A stretch of DNA of 64,000 nucleotides, from assembly GCA_017304675.1 (NCBI GenBank), contig JAFKLS010000017.1, positions 682,001 through 746,000 of the forward strand, given 5' to 3'. Shown here piece by piece: positions 9,270 through 18,633 of the stretch. The number at the start of each line of letters is the position of its first letter. Position 1 is the stretch's first letter. This DNA is from Sphingobacteriia bacterium. GTDB taxonomy: Bacteria > Bacteroidota > Bacteroidia > Chitinophagales > Chitinophagaceae. A program made the translations under genes and the position numbers. The notes below the pieces were generated by a model. The model ran no database searches. It saw nothing but the letters and a program-made list of their open reading frames with translations, and was not told the DNA's origin.

Positions 9270-9636
9270 CTTATTTTATCGAAACATCTTCTTTGTTTAT
9301 TCTTTCAATAAGCTACGCAAATTGAATAACCCCGTTGGCGTAACCGAATAAAAAAGGTGCTTATTGCGATGACTGGCGCTGGAAAAGTAAATAGTAAAAT
9401 TTTATTGTATGCTGAGCAGAACGAAATATTCTTTCAACTTGCACAACATAATTTTTGTACAGGTAAATTACAGGCAACGAACAAGGCCTGCCGAAGTGTG
9501 GGGAATAGAATTACGTCTGCTTGGCTTACTAATGCCAAATTGAAAATCTGACTCCTTTAATGGATCGGGGTCGGTGAACGTTGTTCCATCGTCGCCAAAG
9601 TAATGGCGTAAGTGCTCATGTTGGCAGAAGTATTAT
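9270..9636. other. Gene-free stretch with short reading-frame remnants
   Basis: No convincing gene. On the minus strand there are two short open stretches: one of about 50 codons (roughly 9636 down to 9475) containing HYFGDDGTTFTDPDPLK and one of about 33 codons (roughly 9400 down to 9300) containing HLFYSVTPTGLFNLRS. They are in different frames, lack good starts, and match no family I recognise. They could be the decayed 3' end of a gene or a non-coding dispersed repeat that happens to be open. No RNA gene was recognised. Confidence 0.35.
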
Positions 9637-10215
9637 TTATTGATGAGTGTTGGTTTCGGTTTCTAACTTTTTTTGAATTGATTCAATATTTTTAATCATC
9701 TCATCTAATAATGGTTTCCATCTAGCATCCTTTTGCAATGGTTTTAAACAGTCACTAGAAGTGAGTGTATAAGCATTATAGAACTTACCTACAAATACAA
9801 TTCGATTTAATTCCTCAAATGCACTATTGAAATCATTTAGCTGAACATAACAACAAGCAGAGTTTAACCTATGCTTGACCTTACCTTTATCATCATTTAG
9901 TTTAAAGGCAGTACTATAAAGTAATATGGCATTCGAAAAATCTTTTTTGAGATAAAAAGAATCTGCTCTATTTGTTAATTTGTCATAACACTCAATGCAT
10001 TTTCCATTGTTAATATTTGTCTCAAAAAGTATTTTCCCTGTGTTTTTATTCCGTACAATTAAATATGCAGAAGTAGGCAGTTGTTTATTTTTGAAATTGT
10101 CATAGCTGTTGTTTGGTATGCCATTTAATTTTAAAGTGTCATATGTGTTTTGAGCATCGCTTTTTTGCATGCTAATACTAAGTAGAAAGATTAGGTAGAA
10201 AATATAATTATGCAT
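9637..10215 (-). CDS. Secreted TPR-like hypothetical protein
   Basis: 192-residue protein, not recognised at family level. A signal peptide covers about residues 1-21 (hydrophobic YIFYLIFLLSISM, cleavage near SDAQ). The middle (about 80-145) reads like tetratricopeptide helices: YDKLTNRADSFYLKKDF, AILLYSTAFKLNDDKGKVKHR, LNSACCYVQLNDFNSAFEE. Such repeats bind other proteins or peptides. Four Cys residues are spread through the mature part. A perfect 9-bp hairpin lies 15-35 nt upstream of the ATG, inside the likely leader. The gene sits alone in an AT-rich, gene-poor region, which hints at accessory content. Confidence 0.7.
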   Translation of the reverse strand: MHNYIFYLIFLLSISMQKSDAQNTYDTLKLNGIPNNSYDNFKNKQLPTSAYLIVRNKNTGKILFETNINNGKCIECYDKLTNRADSFYLKKDFSNAILLYSTAFKLNDDKGKVKHRLNSACCYVQLNDFNSAFEELNRIVFVGKFYNAYTLTSSDCLKPLQKDARWKPLLDEMIKNIESIQKKLETETNTHQ

Positions 10216-10229
10216 GATTTTAATTTTTA

Positions 10230-10250
10230 AAAGGGTACAAAGTACCCTTT
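10230..10250 (-). promoter_or_regulatory. Hairpin just upstream of the TPR-like gene
   Basis: AAAGGGTAC-aaa-GTACCCTTT is a perfect 9-bp inverted repeat with a 3-nt loop. Read on the minus strand it is followed by TTTTAAAAATT and then, 15 nt on, the ATG of the TPR-like gene. It could be a weak intrinsic terminator for the small peptide gene at 10461-10568, an attenuator, or a repressor site. Only the palindrome itself is certain. Confidence 0.45.
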
Positions 10251-10460
10251 ATTATTTAACACATTGAATCCATTGAATCTGAATATGGCAATATGAAGTT
10301 ATACCAATATAATTAGTATAATCCATTGGTTTCCATAATTCCTAATTACCAATAGTATAAACGGCAAAAAGATAAAAGCAGCCGTCATTGTATAAAACCC
10401 ACCAATATTCTAGGGCATTTAATTTATGAGGTGTATTCATTTTAAATGAATATAAGCTAC

Positions 10461-10568
10461 TTAGGAAGAATTTTCTGCTTTTGGTTCAGGAGTAGCATTA
10501 ATTGCATAAGAGTTTGTAAGGATCAAAGACAATAAAATGGCAATGAGCAAAACTGTTTTTTTAGTCAT
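10461..10568 (-). CDS. 35-residue secreted small peptide
   Basis: Very small gene. It encodes 35 residues: a textbook signal peptide (MTKKTVLLIAILLSLILTNSYA, cleavage expected after SYA) followed by a 13-residue mature tail rich in Pro, Glu, Lys and Ser (INATPEPKAENSS). Support comes from the signal-peptide composition and from a near-consensus Bacteroidota promoter positioned directly upstream (ATTG, 20 nt, TAAATTTA, then 6 nt to the ATG). Function is unknown; a processed peptide signal, a remnant, or a membrane-anchored microprotein are all possible. The coding call is less certain than the signal peptide suggests because no homologue can be checked. Confidence 0.5.
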   Translation of the reverse strand: MTKKTVLLIAILLSLILTNSYAINATPEPKAENSS

Positions 10569-10574
10569 TTTAGA

Positions 10575-10606
10575 TAAATTTAATTGTTGAATGGGCATAT
10601 CCCAAT
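10575..10606 (-). promoter_or_regulatory. Predicted promoter of the small peptide gene
   Basis: On the minus strand, -33 ATTG (10606-10603) is separated by 20 nt from -7 TAAATTTA (10582-10575). The Bacteroidota consensus is TTTG-N19/21-TAnnTTTG, so each box has one mismatch. The distance to the ATG at 10568 gives an almost leaderless transcript. Confidence 0.45.
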
Positions 10607-11100
10607 TGAGTTCGACTCGCTACATTTTTTTGTTTTTTAACAGTAATTGTCTAAGAATTGGTTATCATATACAACATAATCTGTCTTATTCTTCATAGTC
10701 ATTTCGTAAGATTCTTTCTTGCTCTATATTGACTCTTGAAGTTAGATGATTTAGTGTTATTTCTGCCAATTCATTAATATAAAAAAGCTGCTTTAATCAT
10801 TAAAAAAATAAAATATTTATTTTAATTAATAAATTTTTGTGTTTTTTGTATTGTTGTTTCATTTTAATTGCGCAAATCCAAACATCACTCCCTGCACAAT
10901 GAGATACCTCTCTTCGTTAGGAACGACAAAACCTCACGGCTTTAGAAAAAAATACATCGACAGGCTCAGTACGATAATGGGATTCTGAATCAAATTCAGA
11001 ATGACGGATTCACTTTAACCGATTCATTCTCCCCATTCCTAAAAAAGAATTAATTATTTCCATTTCCGGCATTAGATTTATACACTCAAAACAATGTATT
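10607..11100. other. Gene-free AT-rich stretch before the S9 peptidase
   Basis: About 490 nt without a supportable gene. The part 10790-10870 is extremely AT-rich (runs of A and T with TTTTGTATTGTTG), compatible with promoter-like DNA. The part 10890-11010 carries dispersed-repeat sequence ending in the palindrome at 10982-11002. No RNA gene was recognised. Confidence 0.5.
10982..11002. repeat. Dispersed palindromic repeat (copy)
   Basis: ATTCTGAAT-caa-ATTCAGAAT is a perfect 9-bp inverted repeat with a 3-nt loop, preceded by G and followed by GACGG. Related elements lie at 9240-9269 (inverted, longer loop) and 25441-25461 (ATTCCAAA...TTTGGAAT followed by AACG). A shared frame of GATTCyrAA...TTyrGAATrACG suggests one family. 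Confidence 0.6.
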
Positions 11101-13524
11101 ATGAGAAAATTATTTTTCTTTCTTTTTGCTATTGCTTCCATAACGGCGGAAGCACAGCTTAGTGTTGAAAAAATTATGAGAGATCCCAAATGGATGGGAA
11201 CACAACCTTCCAATGTTTCATGGAGTTGGGATAGTAAACAAGTTTTTTTTAGCTGGAATCCCGATAAAAATATTTCAGACTCATTATACGGCTATTCCTT
11301 AATAACAAAAGAGATCAGTAAAGTAAAGTATGCAGATGTTGCATTCAACAATGCCTTGAATAATGCTATGTATAACAGTAATTATTCTCAATTGGTGTAT
11401 GTATTGAAGGGCGATTTGTATTTGCTGGATGTAAAAACAAATAAAACAACGAGAATAACACAAACAGAAGAGTTGGAGAGCAATCCGAAATTTATTGGAA
11501 AAGATGAGTGGATTGTTTACACAAAAAATCAGGATTTATTTGCCTGGAATATTAAAACCGGCATTACACAGCAATTAACAAAATTTGGTCGTGGTACTGA
11601 GGCTACTGCTGTGCCGGCTTTTGGCGGAGGAAGAGGGGCTAATTTTCAGGGAGGTGCCAACAGGCTAACCACAGCCGCTGTTGTTGCTAACACAGGGAAC
11701 CAGCAAGATCAATTTTTGCAACAACAACAACTGGCAACTTCTGATATAGTAAAAGAACGCAAACAAAAAAAAGATGCCCGCGATGCATTTTTAAAATCTC
11801 ATAAAGACACCGATACTTTAAAAGTTTTAAATGTTGGAGATAAACAAGTTCAATCATTACAGGTTAGTCCGGATGCAAGATTTATTACTTATCGTTTGTT
11901 CACCGCACCAGCAAATAATAAAAACACTATCGTTCCAGATTATGTAACGGAGAGTGGTTACACAACAGATATTCCGGGAAGAACAAAAGTGGGCAATGCT
12001 TTAGGCAATTATGATTTTTATGTGTACGATAAACAATACGATACAGTGATGAAAGTAAGTGTGGATTCGTTAACAGGCATTACAGATGCTCCGGATTATT
12101 ATAAAGATTATCCAAAGTATGCGAATAGAAAACCAACGGTTAGAGCCGTAACATTCGGACAGGTTATTTGGAATGAAAGTGGAACAATTGCTGTGTTGGA
12201 TATTCGTTCTCAAGACAATAAAGACAGATGGATCGTTCAGTTAGATGCAGCCACTGCAAAATTAAAAGTGATCGATCGTCAGCGGGATGAAGCTTGGATC
12301 GGAGGGCCCGGTATCAGTGGATTTGGTGCAAGAGAAGGTTTCATTAACGATAATCTTTTTTATTTTCAAAGTGAAGCAACAGGCTATTCTCATTTATATA
12401 CTTTCGATTTTTCTTCCAACAGCAAAAAACAAATCACACAAGGAAAGTATGAAGTGCAGGAAATTGTGTTGAGCAAAACCAAACAAAACTTTTTCATCTT
12501 AACCAACGAAGAACATCCGGGAAAACAAAACTGGTATAAAATAAAAACTGATGGAACTGGTAAAGAAAAAATAACCTCGATGGTGGGTGGTTATACCGTT
12601 TCACTTTCTCCTGATGAAAAAAACATTGCTTATCTCTATTCATACATCAATAAACCTTGGGAATTATTTGTGCAGGAAAATGCTGCGAATAAAAAACCAA
12701 CGCAGGTGACAACCAAAGCACAAAGCGAGGAGTTTAAAAATTATGCTTGGAGAGATACAAAAATCTTTACCATCACAGCAAGAGATGGCCAGCCGATTTA
12801 TGCAAGATTGTATGAACCAAAAGCAGGAACAAAAAACAATGCTGCGGTCATTTTTGTGCATGGCGCTGGTTATTTGCAGAATGTACATTATTGGTTCAGC
12901 AGTTATTTCAGAGAACAAATGTTCAACAATTTATTGGCTGATAAAGGTTATACAGTAATTGATGTTGATTACAGAGCAAGCAGTGGTTATGGCAGAGATT
13001 GGAGAACAGGCATTTATCGTTTCATGGGTGGAAAAGATATGGAAGATGAAGTAGATGCAGCAAATTATTTAGTGAAAGAATTAGGCATTGATAAAGATAG
13101 AATTGGAATGTATGGTGGAAGTTATGGCGGCTTTATGACGTTGATAACTATGTTCACCGCACCTGATGTAATTAAGGCTGGTGCTGCATTACGCCCGGTT
13201 ACAGATTGGGCACATTACAATCACGGATACACTGCCAATATTTTAAATGAACCCTTCACAGACAGTATCGCTTATGCAAAATCATCTCCTATCAATCATG
13301 CAGCCGGATTAAAAAATCATTTATTGATCTGTCATGGAATGGTAGATGTGAATGTGAATTTTCAAGATGCGGTTCGTTTGAATCAACGATTGATCGAATT
13401 AGGAAAAGATAATTGGGAAATGGCAGTATACCCGGTTGAAGACCATGGTTTTGTTGAACCTAGTAGCTGGACAGATGAATACAAGCGTATTTTAAAGCTT
13501 TTTGATACATACTTATTAAAATAA
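11101..13524 (+). CDS. S9 family (prolyl oligopeptidase / DPP-IV-like) secreted peptidase
   Basis: 807-residue exported serine peptidase that removes dipeptides or cleaves short peptides after proline-type residues. A signal peptide (MRKLFFFLFAIASITAEAQ) is followed by a beta-propeller region (about 30-560) and an alpha/beta-hydrolase catalytic domain. The triad is visible: Ser in MYGGSYGGFMT (about 673), Asp in CHGMVDVNVN (about 749) and His in VEDHGFVEP (about 782). An insert around residues 170-240 is Gly/Ala/Gln-rich (GGGRGANFQGG), unusual for the blades and probably a surface loop. It is monocistronic. With the tricorn-type enzyme at 2358-5564 it implies a strong periplasmic peptide-scavenging capacity. 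Confidence 0.94.
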   Translation: MRKLFFFLFAIASITAEAQLSVEKIMRDPKWMGTQPSNVSWSWDSKQVFFSWNPDKNISDSLYGYSLITKEISKVKYADVAFNNALNNAMYNSNYSQLVYVLKGDLYLLDVKTNKTTRITQTEELESNPKFIGKDEWIVYTKNQDLFAWNIKTGITQQLTKFGRGTEATAVPAFGGGRGANFQGGANRLTTAAVVANTGNQQDQFLQQQQLATSDIVKERKQKKDARDAFLKSHKDTDTLKVLNVGDKQVQSLQVSPDARFITYRLFTAPANNKNTIVPDYVTESGYTTDIPGRTKVGNALGNYDFYVYDKQYDTVMKVSVDSLTGITDAPDYYKDYPKYANRKPTVRAVTFGQVIWNESGTIAVLDIRSQDNKDRWIVQLDAATAKLKVIDRQRDEAWIGGPGISGFGAREGFINDNLFYFQSEATGYSHLYTFDFSSNSKKQITQGKYEVQEIVLSKTKQNFFILTNEEHPGKQNWYKIKTDGTGKEKITSMVGGYTVSLSPDEKNIAYLYSYINKPWELFVQENAANKKPTQVTTKAQSEEFKNYAWRDTKIFTITARDGQPIYARLYEPKAGTKNNAAVIFVHGAGYLQNVHYWFSSYFREQMFNNLLADKGYTVIDVDYRASSGYGRDWRTGIYRFMGGKDMEDEVDAANYLVKELGIDKDRIGMYGGSYGGFMTLITMFTAPDVIKAGAALRPVTDWAHYNHGYTANILNEPFTDSIAYAKSSPINHAAGLKNHLLICHGMVDVNVNFQDAVRLNQRLIELGKDNWEMAVYPVEDHGFVEPSSWTDEYKRILKLFDTYLLK

Positions 13525-13634
13525 AATTAAAATCTTTTTATAAGACGTTTTTCACAGTAAAAAAATAGCCTTTTGCTGGCTGGTTAGTTTAATTCATAGG
13601 AGGGCATAATAGGTTTAGCGTAGAAATCAAACCT

Positions 13635-14816
13635 ATGAATCCAACCTTAAGTAAAAAGATCAGTGTGATCAGTTTCTTTTCCATGATCGCACTTGTATAT
13701 GTTCACAACTATAATCTCAATGAGAGGATTATTACTCCGTCAACAGTTGTACACGAAAGCATCACGTTCACAACTTTTGCGGAGTATTTATTTTCTAATG
13801 GTTTGTTACGTTTCAGGTTGCCACTGTTAATGGCTATTTCAGGGTATTTGATTGCTAACTCAAGGTTTCAGACTGTACCTAAAATATTCCTGCAAAAGTT
13901 TAGAACACTGCTTGTGCCTTATTTTTTAATCAGCGCCATTGGGTTTTTAATAGCCTTATTTATTGAACTCTTATTTTTCAAGAATAATTCCGGTATAGCC
14001 AATATTATATTCAATAAACCGATTACTCATTTTTCTATAAAAGAAATGTTGTATTGCATTTTAGTTTACCCGTTACCATTTCAGCTTTGGTATCTGAAAG
14101 TGCTTTTTATGCTAAGTTTATTATACCCTTTAATTAAGAAAATATTGTTACACTATCCTGTTCCTTTTTTAATATTTATTTTCTCTGTTTGGTTCTTTAC
14201 TAATTACCCCGATGGCAACAGTAAAGACAGGGCATATGTTTTTTTTGTCTTAGGAGTGTATCTTAAAATGTATAAAATAGATTTTTCGAAACCTTTTAAA
14301 AGGTTTCCGGTGGCTTTGGCTTTTTTATTATTCCTTGTACTCAATGTTTTTAAAACATGGCTTGCATTTAAAGGAGGCTTGTTTTTAAACAGTACTGAAG
14401 TTGCCTATGCAATAGAATTATTGTACAAGACATGCGAAATACTTGGATTTTATGCCATGTGGTTTTTAAGCGATAAACTGGTTGCTTTATGCTATAAAAA
14501 TTCTTTTTTAAACAGATCTATACAATCGGCATTCTTTATTTATGCTTTTCATGCCCCATTGATGATGATGGGCAGCCAATTGTTACTACAACGTCTCATG
14601 TCCGTGCCGTATATCAGGCTTATAGAATATGTTGTATTTCCTTTAATAGTTGCATTTATCTGTACTGAATTTGATGGAGTATTGCGAATGTACTTCCCAT
14701 TGGCACACTCTATAATAACGGGGGGAAGAAACGCTGCAAAAGAAAATGAAGCTTCTTGGAAACATTCACTACCCGATAAATGGAGTAAAGAACATAGTTT
14801 GAATTGGGCCGGTTAA
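13635..14816 (+). CDS. Acyltransferase 3 family integral membrane protein
   Basis: 393-residue protein with about ten hydrophobic helices, resembling the acyltransferase-3 (OafA/NolL) family that O-acylates surface sugars. Supporting features are the N-terminal ISFFSMIALVYVHNYN segment, an Arg-containing FRLPLLMAISGY loop (about 58), and late-helix FFIYAFHAPL (about 300). The usual active-site His-Arg pattern near the first helix is only approximately matched (VHNYN), so activity is unconfirmed. The C-terminal 30 residues are hydrophilic and cytoplasmic in appearance. It is followed by the Gfo/Idh oxidoreductase on the same strand with a gap of about 50 nt, but no shared function is obvious. 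Confidence 0.75.
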   Translation: MNPTLSKKISVISFFSMIALVYVHNYNLNERIITPSTVVHESITFTTFAEYLFSNGLLRFRLPLLMAISGYLIANSRFQTVPKIFLQKFRTLLVPYFLISAIGFLIALFIELLFFKNNSGIANIIFNKPITHFSIKEMLYCILVYPLPFQLWYLKVLFMLSLLYPLIKKILLHYPVPFLIFIFSVWFFTNYPDGNSKDRAYVFFVLGVYLKMYKIDFSKPFKRFPVALAFLLFLVLNVFKTWLAFKGGLFLNSTEVAYAIELLYKTCEILGFYAMWFLSDKLVALCYKNSFLNRSIQSAFFIYAFHAPLMMMGSQLLLQRLMSVPYIRLIEYVVFPLIVAFICTEFDGVLRMYFPLAHSIITGGRNAAKENEASWKHSLPDKWSKEHSLNWAG

Positions 14817-14869
14817 TTTTTGATTGTTAGTTTTTGTATTTTCAGGGTCAATCTTTTCAAATTGCCAAT

Positions 14870-16330
14870 ATGAAAAAACAATCATCATCACATTCCCAAT
14901 CTCGCAGAGATTTTTTAAAAAACACATCATTAGCATTAGCCGGATTTTACATTGTTCCCCGCCACGTATTGGGCAGAGGGTTTATTGCACCGAGCGATAA
15001 ATTGGTTATAGCCGGTATTGGTGCAGGAGGTAAAGGAGAAAGCGATCTGTGGAATTTTTATAATTCCGGCAAAGCAGAAATTGCTGTGTTGTGCGATGTA
15101 GATGATAGAATGGCTGCAACAAGCAGGAAGCGTTATCCTAATGCAAAATATTACAAAGATTACCGCGAGATGCTGGAAAAGGAACACAAGAACATAGATG
15201 CTGTTTCTGTTTCAACGCCTGATCATATGCATGCAGTGCAAGCAATGGCAGCTATGCAGTTAGGTAAACATGTGTATGTTCAAAAACCCATTGCACATGA
15301 TATTTATGAAGCAAGGATGATGACGGAAGCAGCCAGAAAATACAAAGTGGTTACACAAATGGGTAATCAGGGCGCATCCGGTGATGGTGTTCGGCAATTA
15401 ATAGATTGGTATAAAGCAGGATTGGTTGGAGATGTGCATACAGTATATTGTTATACAGACAGACCCGTTTGGCCGCAAGGTATTCAATGGCCAAAAACAA
15501 ATGTTCCGGTGCCCAAAGAATTGGATTGGAATTTATGGCAAGGTACAGCGCCACATAAAGATTTTGTAGAAGGATTGGTTCCTTTCAACTGGCGTGGCTG
15601 GTGGGATTATGGTACTGGTGCGTTGGGCGATATGGGTTGTCACATTATTGCACCTGCCTTCCAGGTATTGAATTTGGGTTATCCAACAGCAGCAGAGTGC
15701 AGTGTTGCTACAAGATATTTTCAGCCATGGCAGAGAGCAAGTTATCCTGAGAGTGGTCCGGTTTCATCACACATCATTCTTACATTCAATGATCACAACA
15801 ATAAAGAAATAAAAATGCATTGGATGGATGGAGGCATTCAACCTGAAAGACCGGATGAATTAGGTGCGAATGAAATGATGGGCGATGGTGGAAATGGTGT
15901 TTTATTTATCGGCACAAAAGGTAAAATGATGTGCAGTACATATGCAGAAAATCCACAACTGTTGCCAACAGCAAGAACAAAAGAAGTGAATGTAAAACAA
16001 ACCATTGCTCGCGTAGAGGGTAGTGCCAACGGGCATTACAAAGCTTGGGTGGAAGCTGCCATTGCCGGTTATGGAAGTGAAAAAGCAAAAAATCTAAGTT
16101 CACATTTTGATATTGCCGGGCCGTTAACAGAAGTGGTGTTGATGGGTAATTTAGCGATCAGAAGTTATGATATTAAAAAACCGAAAGAAGATAAACCGAA
16201 TCAGTTTAACTATCCGGGAAGATATATCAAATTGTTGTGGGACGGCCCGAACATGAAGATCACCAATCTTGAAGATGCCAATCAATTTGTGAAAAGAACA
16301 TATACCGAAGGGTATACTTTAGGGATTTGA
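14870..16330 (+). CDS. Tat-exported Gfo/Idh/MocA-family oxidoreductase
   Basis: 486-residue NAD(P)-dependent sugar/polyol oxidoreductase relative. From ATG 14870 the protein begins with a twin-arginine signal (QSRRDFLKNTSLALAG), so I prefer this to an in-frame TTG at 14834. The Rossmann fold follows: IAGIGAGGKGESD (about 50), the CDVDDR acidic end of beta-2, and VQKPIAHD (about 143), the EKP-type motif with its catalytic Lys kept but Glu replaced by Gln. The C-terminal domain contains MGCHIIAPAF, matching the GH-type DxGxH motif. Tat export of a cofactor-bound enzyme is common for this Bacteroidota subgroup. The substrate is unknown; glycoside oxidation is a reasonable guess. Confidence 0.88.
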   Translation: MKKQSSSHSQSRRDFLKNTSLALAGFYIVPRHVLGRGFIAPSDKLVIAGIGAGGKGESDLWNFYNSGKAEIAVLCDVDDRMAATSRKRYPNAKYYKDYREMLEKEHKNIDAVSVSTPDHMHAVQAMAAMQLGKHVYVQKPIAHDIYEARMMTEAARKYKVVTQMGNQGASGDGVRQLIDWYKAGLVGDVHTVYCYTDRPVWPQGIQWPKTNVPVPKELDWNLWQGTAPHKDFVEGLVPFNWRGWWDYGTGALGDMGCHIIAPAFQVLNLGYPTAAECSVATRYFQPWQRASYPESGPVSSHIILTFNDHNNKEIKMHWMDGGIQPERPDELGANEMMGDGGNGVLFIGTKGKMMCSTYAENPQLLPTARTKEVNVKQTIARVEGSANGHYKAWVEAAIAGYGSEKAKNLSSHFDIAGPLTEVVLMGNLAIRSYDIKKPKEDKPNQFNYPGRYIKLLWDGPNMKITNLEDANQFVKRTYTEGYTLGI

Positions 16331-16430
16331 AATTGATGATCTTTGATTTCAAACTTATTCTGTGTAACTCAGTGGTTAATAGCTGCAGAGTTTTTTTTAA
16401 TTTCAAAGTAGAAACATCAAATCATAAATT

Positions 16431-17099
16431 ATGTTACAAGCATCTACTATTAAATTTTTAAAAGATTTAAAGAAGAACAATAACAAAGAATGGTTCGATA
16501 AAAACAGAAAAATATATGAAACTGCCAAAGCAGATTTTTTATTGTTGGTAGAAAATGTTTTAAAAGAATTATCGAAGAAAGATACAAGCATTGCTCACTT
16601 GCAAGCGAAAGATTGTGTGTTCAGAATTAACAGAGATGTACGTTTCAGTAAAGATAAAAGTCCGTATAAAACCAATATGGGCATGAGTATTGCGCCGAAA
16701 GGAAAGAAAGGAATCAGCGCCGGATATTATTTTCATGTAGAACCGGGCGGATGTTTTATGGGTGGAGGCTTGTATCAGCCAATGCCGGAGGATGTTAAAA
16801 AAGTTCGCCAGGAAATTGATTATTGTTTTGATGAATTTTCAAAAATAGTTTCATCCAAAAAATTCAAATCGGTTTATGATGGATTGAGTATGGATGAAGG
16901 GTTGAAACTAAGCAGGCCACCCAAAGGGTACGATGAAAATAACCCTGCAATAGAATTTTTGAAATTGAAAAGCTTTATCGCCATGACAAATGTTGCTGAT
17001 AAAGATTTAACGGATAAAAATTTAACGAAGAAAATTGTTACATCATTCGAAGCATTGCAACCAATGATTAATTTTTTAAACAGAGCATTGGATCATTAA
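16431..17099 (+). CDS. DUF2461 family protein
   Basis: 222-residue soluble protein of the DUF2461 (TIGR02453) family. Recognisable blocks are FLKDLKKNNNKEWFDKNR at the N-terminus, FRINRDVRFSKDKSPYKTN (about 65) and YYFHVEPGGCFMGGGLY (about 99), which are the strongly conserved parts of the family. The biochemical function is not established. The 3' end overlaps the convergent nnr gene by 4 nt, so the two transcripts must run into each other; no terminator separates them. Confidence 0.9.
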   Translation: MLQASTIKFLKDLKKNNNKEWFDKNRKIYETAKADFLLLVENVLKELSKKDTSIAHLQAKDCVFRINRDVRFSKDKSPYKTNMGMSIAPKGKKGISAGYYFHVEPGGCFMGGGLYQPMPEDVKKVRQEIDYCFDEFSKIVSSKKFKSVYDGLSMDEGLKLSRPPKGYDENNPAIEFLKLKSFIAMTNVADKDLTDKNLTKKIVTSFEALQPMINFLNRALDH

Positions 17100-18583
17100 G
17101 ACTCTCTCAAAAAATTAAATGCTTTTCCAATTGTTTGGATAACATCTGTTGCCAATAAGCTTTCGTAAGATTGTTGTTCTAATGCAAGATCGGCGGCTAA
17201 TCCGTGTAAGTAAACACCAATCAATGCTGCATGTAATGAATTGTATTGTTGAGCCAATAATGAAACAATCATTCCGGTTAAAACATCTCCGCTTCCGCCT
17301 TTTGCCAATCCAACATTTCCTGAAGTATTGAAATAGGCTCTGCCGTTCGATGCAATCAATGTATGATGGCCTTTCAAGACAATGATGAATGAATATTGTT
17401 TTGACAATTCAACTGCTTTTTCCATCCTTTCAAAATCATTTTCACAAACCCCAAAAAGCCTATCGAATTCTTTTGGATGTGGTGTTAGTATAGAGCCTGC
17501 TGGAATCAATTTCAACCAATCTTTTTGTAACGATAAAATAGTTAACGCATCAGCATCTATCACCATCGACTTAAAAAATGATTGTACAATTTGTTTGAAT
17601 AATTGTTGAGAAGACTCATCAATGCCCAAACCCGGGCCAACAGCAATGGCAGAAAATTTTTCAATGTCTGTTACGCCATTTTCTCTTAGCTGAATCATTG
17701 CTTCCGGAAAACTTGCATGCAAGGCATTCATACTTGCTGAAGGAAGATTTGTGGTAACTAATCCGCAACCGGTACGCAATACAGCGCCTGAGCACATAAT
17801 GGCAGCGCCAGTTTTACCAACATTTCCGGCAACAATTAAAGTATGCCCGAAATTTCCTTTGTGAGCAAATGATTTTCTTGGCTTAATCAATTCAGCAATA
17901 AAATTATTTTCTAGTGTTTCAACATTGGTATTAACTGTTTCTAAAAAAGTTTTGTGCAGTTCAATATTCAAAACATGTACTTCGCCAAAATTTTCCGCAT
18001 TCTCTGCCATGAAAAAACAAAGCTTCGGAATTTGAAACGTGAGTGTTGTGTTGGCACAAACAGCAGGATAATTTTTTGAACTTTTATCAATGCTTAATCC
18101 ACTTGGCACATCAATAGAAATAATAGTTGCATTGGATTGATTAATGTGTTGAACCAGGGCTGCACTCATATCTTGCAAAGGCCTGTTGAGTCCAGAGCCA
18201 AATAAAGCATCAATCACTATATCATCTTTTGAAATAACAGGAAAGAAATTTTCTGATTGAATAAAATGAATATCTTTTGTAACAAGATGCAGGTGTTGCA
18301 AATTAGTTTGAAAATCGTTTGTACCTATAGCACCGAATTCTAGAATGTAAACAGTAACAGTATAACCTTTCGCAATCATCATTCTGGCAATAGCCAAACC
18401 ATCGCCACCATTATTGCCTTTGCCACAAAATACGTTAAATTTTTTTGTAATGTAAAATCTTTCTTCCATCCATTCAACACATTTTGCAGCAGCACGTTCC
18501 ATTAATTGAATGGATTCAATTGGTTCGTTTTGAATGGTGAATGCATCCCACTGTTGAATTTGTTGTGCCGATAGTATTTTCAT
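17096..18583 (-). CDS. nnr: Bifunctional NAD(P)H-hydrate epimerase / ADP-dependent dehydratase
   Basis: 495-residue metabolite-repair enzyme that restores damaged NAD(P)H hydrates. The N-terminal YjeF_N epimerase domain (about 1-210) shows FCGKGNNGGDGLAIARM (about 51) and DALFGSGLNRPL. The C-terminal ribokinase-like dehydratase domain (about 220-490) shows AHKGNFGHTLIVAGN, AVGPGLGIDESS, VIDADALTIL, LTPHPKEFDRL and the catalytic GLAKGGSGDVLTGM (about 440). Domain order and length match the E. coli Nnr (YjeF) protein. Expression is probably from its own promoter; the gene is convergent with DUF2461. Confidence 0.95.
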   Translation of the reverse strand: MKILSAQQIQQWDAFTIQNEPIESIQLMERAAAKCVEWMEERFYITKKFNVFCGKGNNGGDGLAIARMMIAKGYTVTVYILEFGAIGTNDFQTNLQHLHLVTKDIHFIQSENFFPVISKDDIVIDALFGSGLNRPLQDMSAALVQHINQSNATIISIDVPSGLSIDKSSKNYPAVCANTTLTFQIPKLCFFMAENAENFGEVHVLNIELHKTFLETVNTNVETLENNFIAELIKPRKSFAHKGNFGHTLIVAGNVGKTGAAIMCSGAVLRTGCGLVTTNLPSASMNALHASFPEAMIQLRENGVTDIEKFSAIAVGPGLGIDESSQQLFKQIVQSFFKSMVIDADALTILSLQKDWLKLIPAGSILTPHPKEFDRLFGVCENDFERMEKAVELSKQYSFIIVLKGHHTLIASNGRAYFNTSGNVGLAKGGSGDVLTGMIVSLLAQQYNSLHAALIGVYLHGLAADLALEQQSYESLLATDVIQTIGKAFNFLRES

Positions 18584-18633
18584 TCTGTATTAAAGTTACC
18601 AACCTTTTAAAAATTAATTGCTTAAAAAAGAAA

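Noticed and set aside
14834..14869. Upstream TTG start for the Gfo/Idh gene
   Set aside because: It adds 12 residues before the twin-arginine signal; ATG 14870 puts RR at the expected distance.
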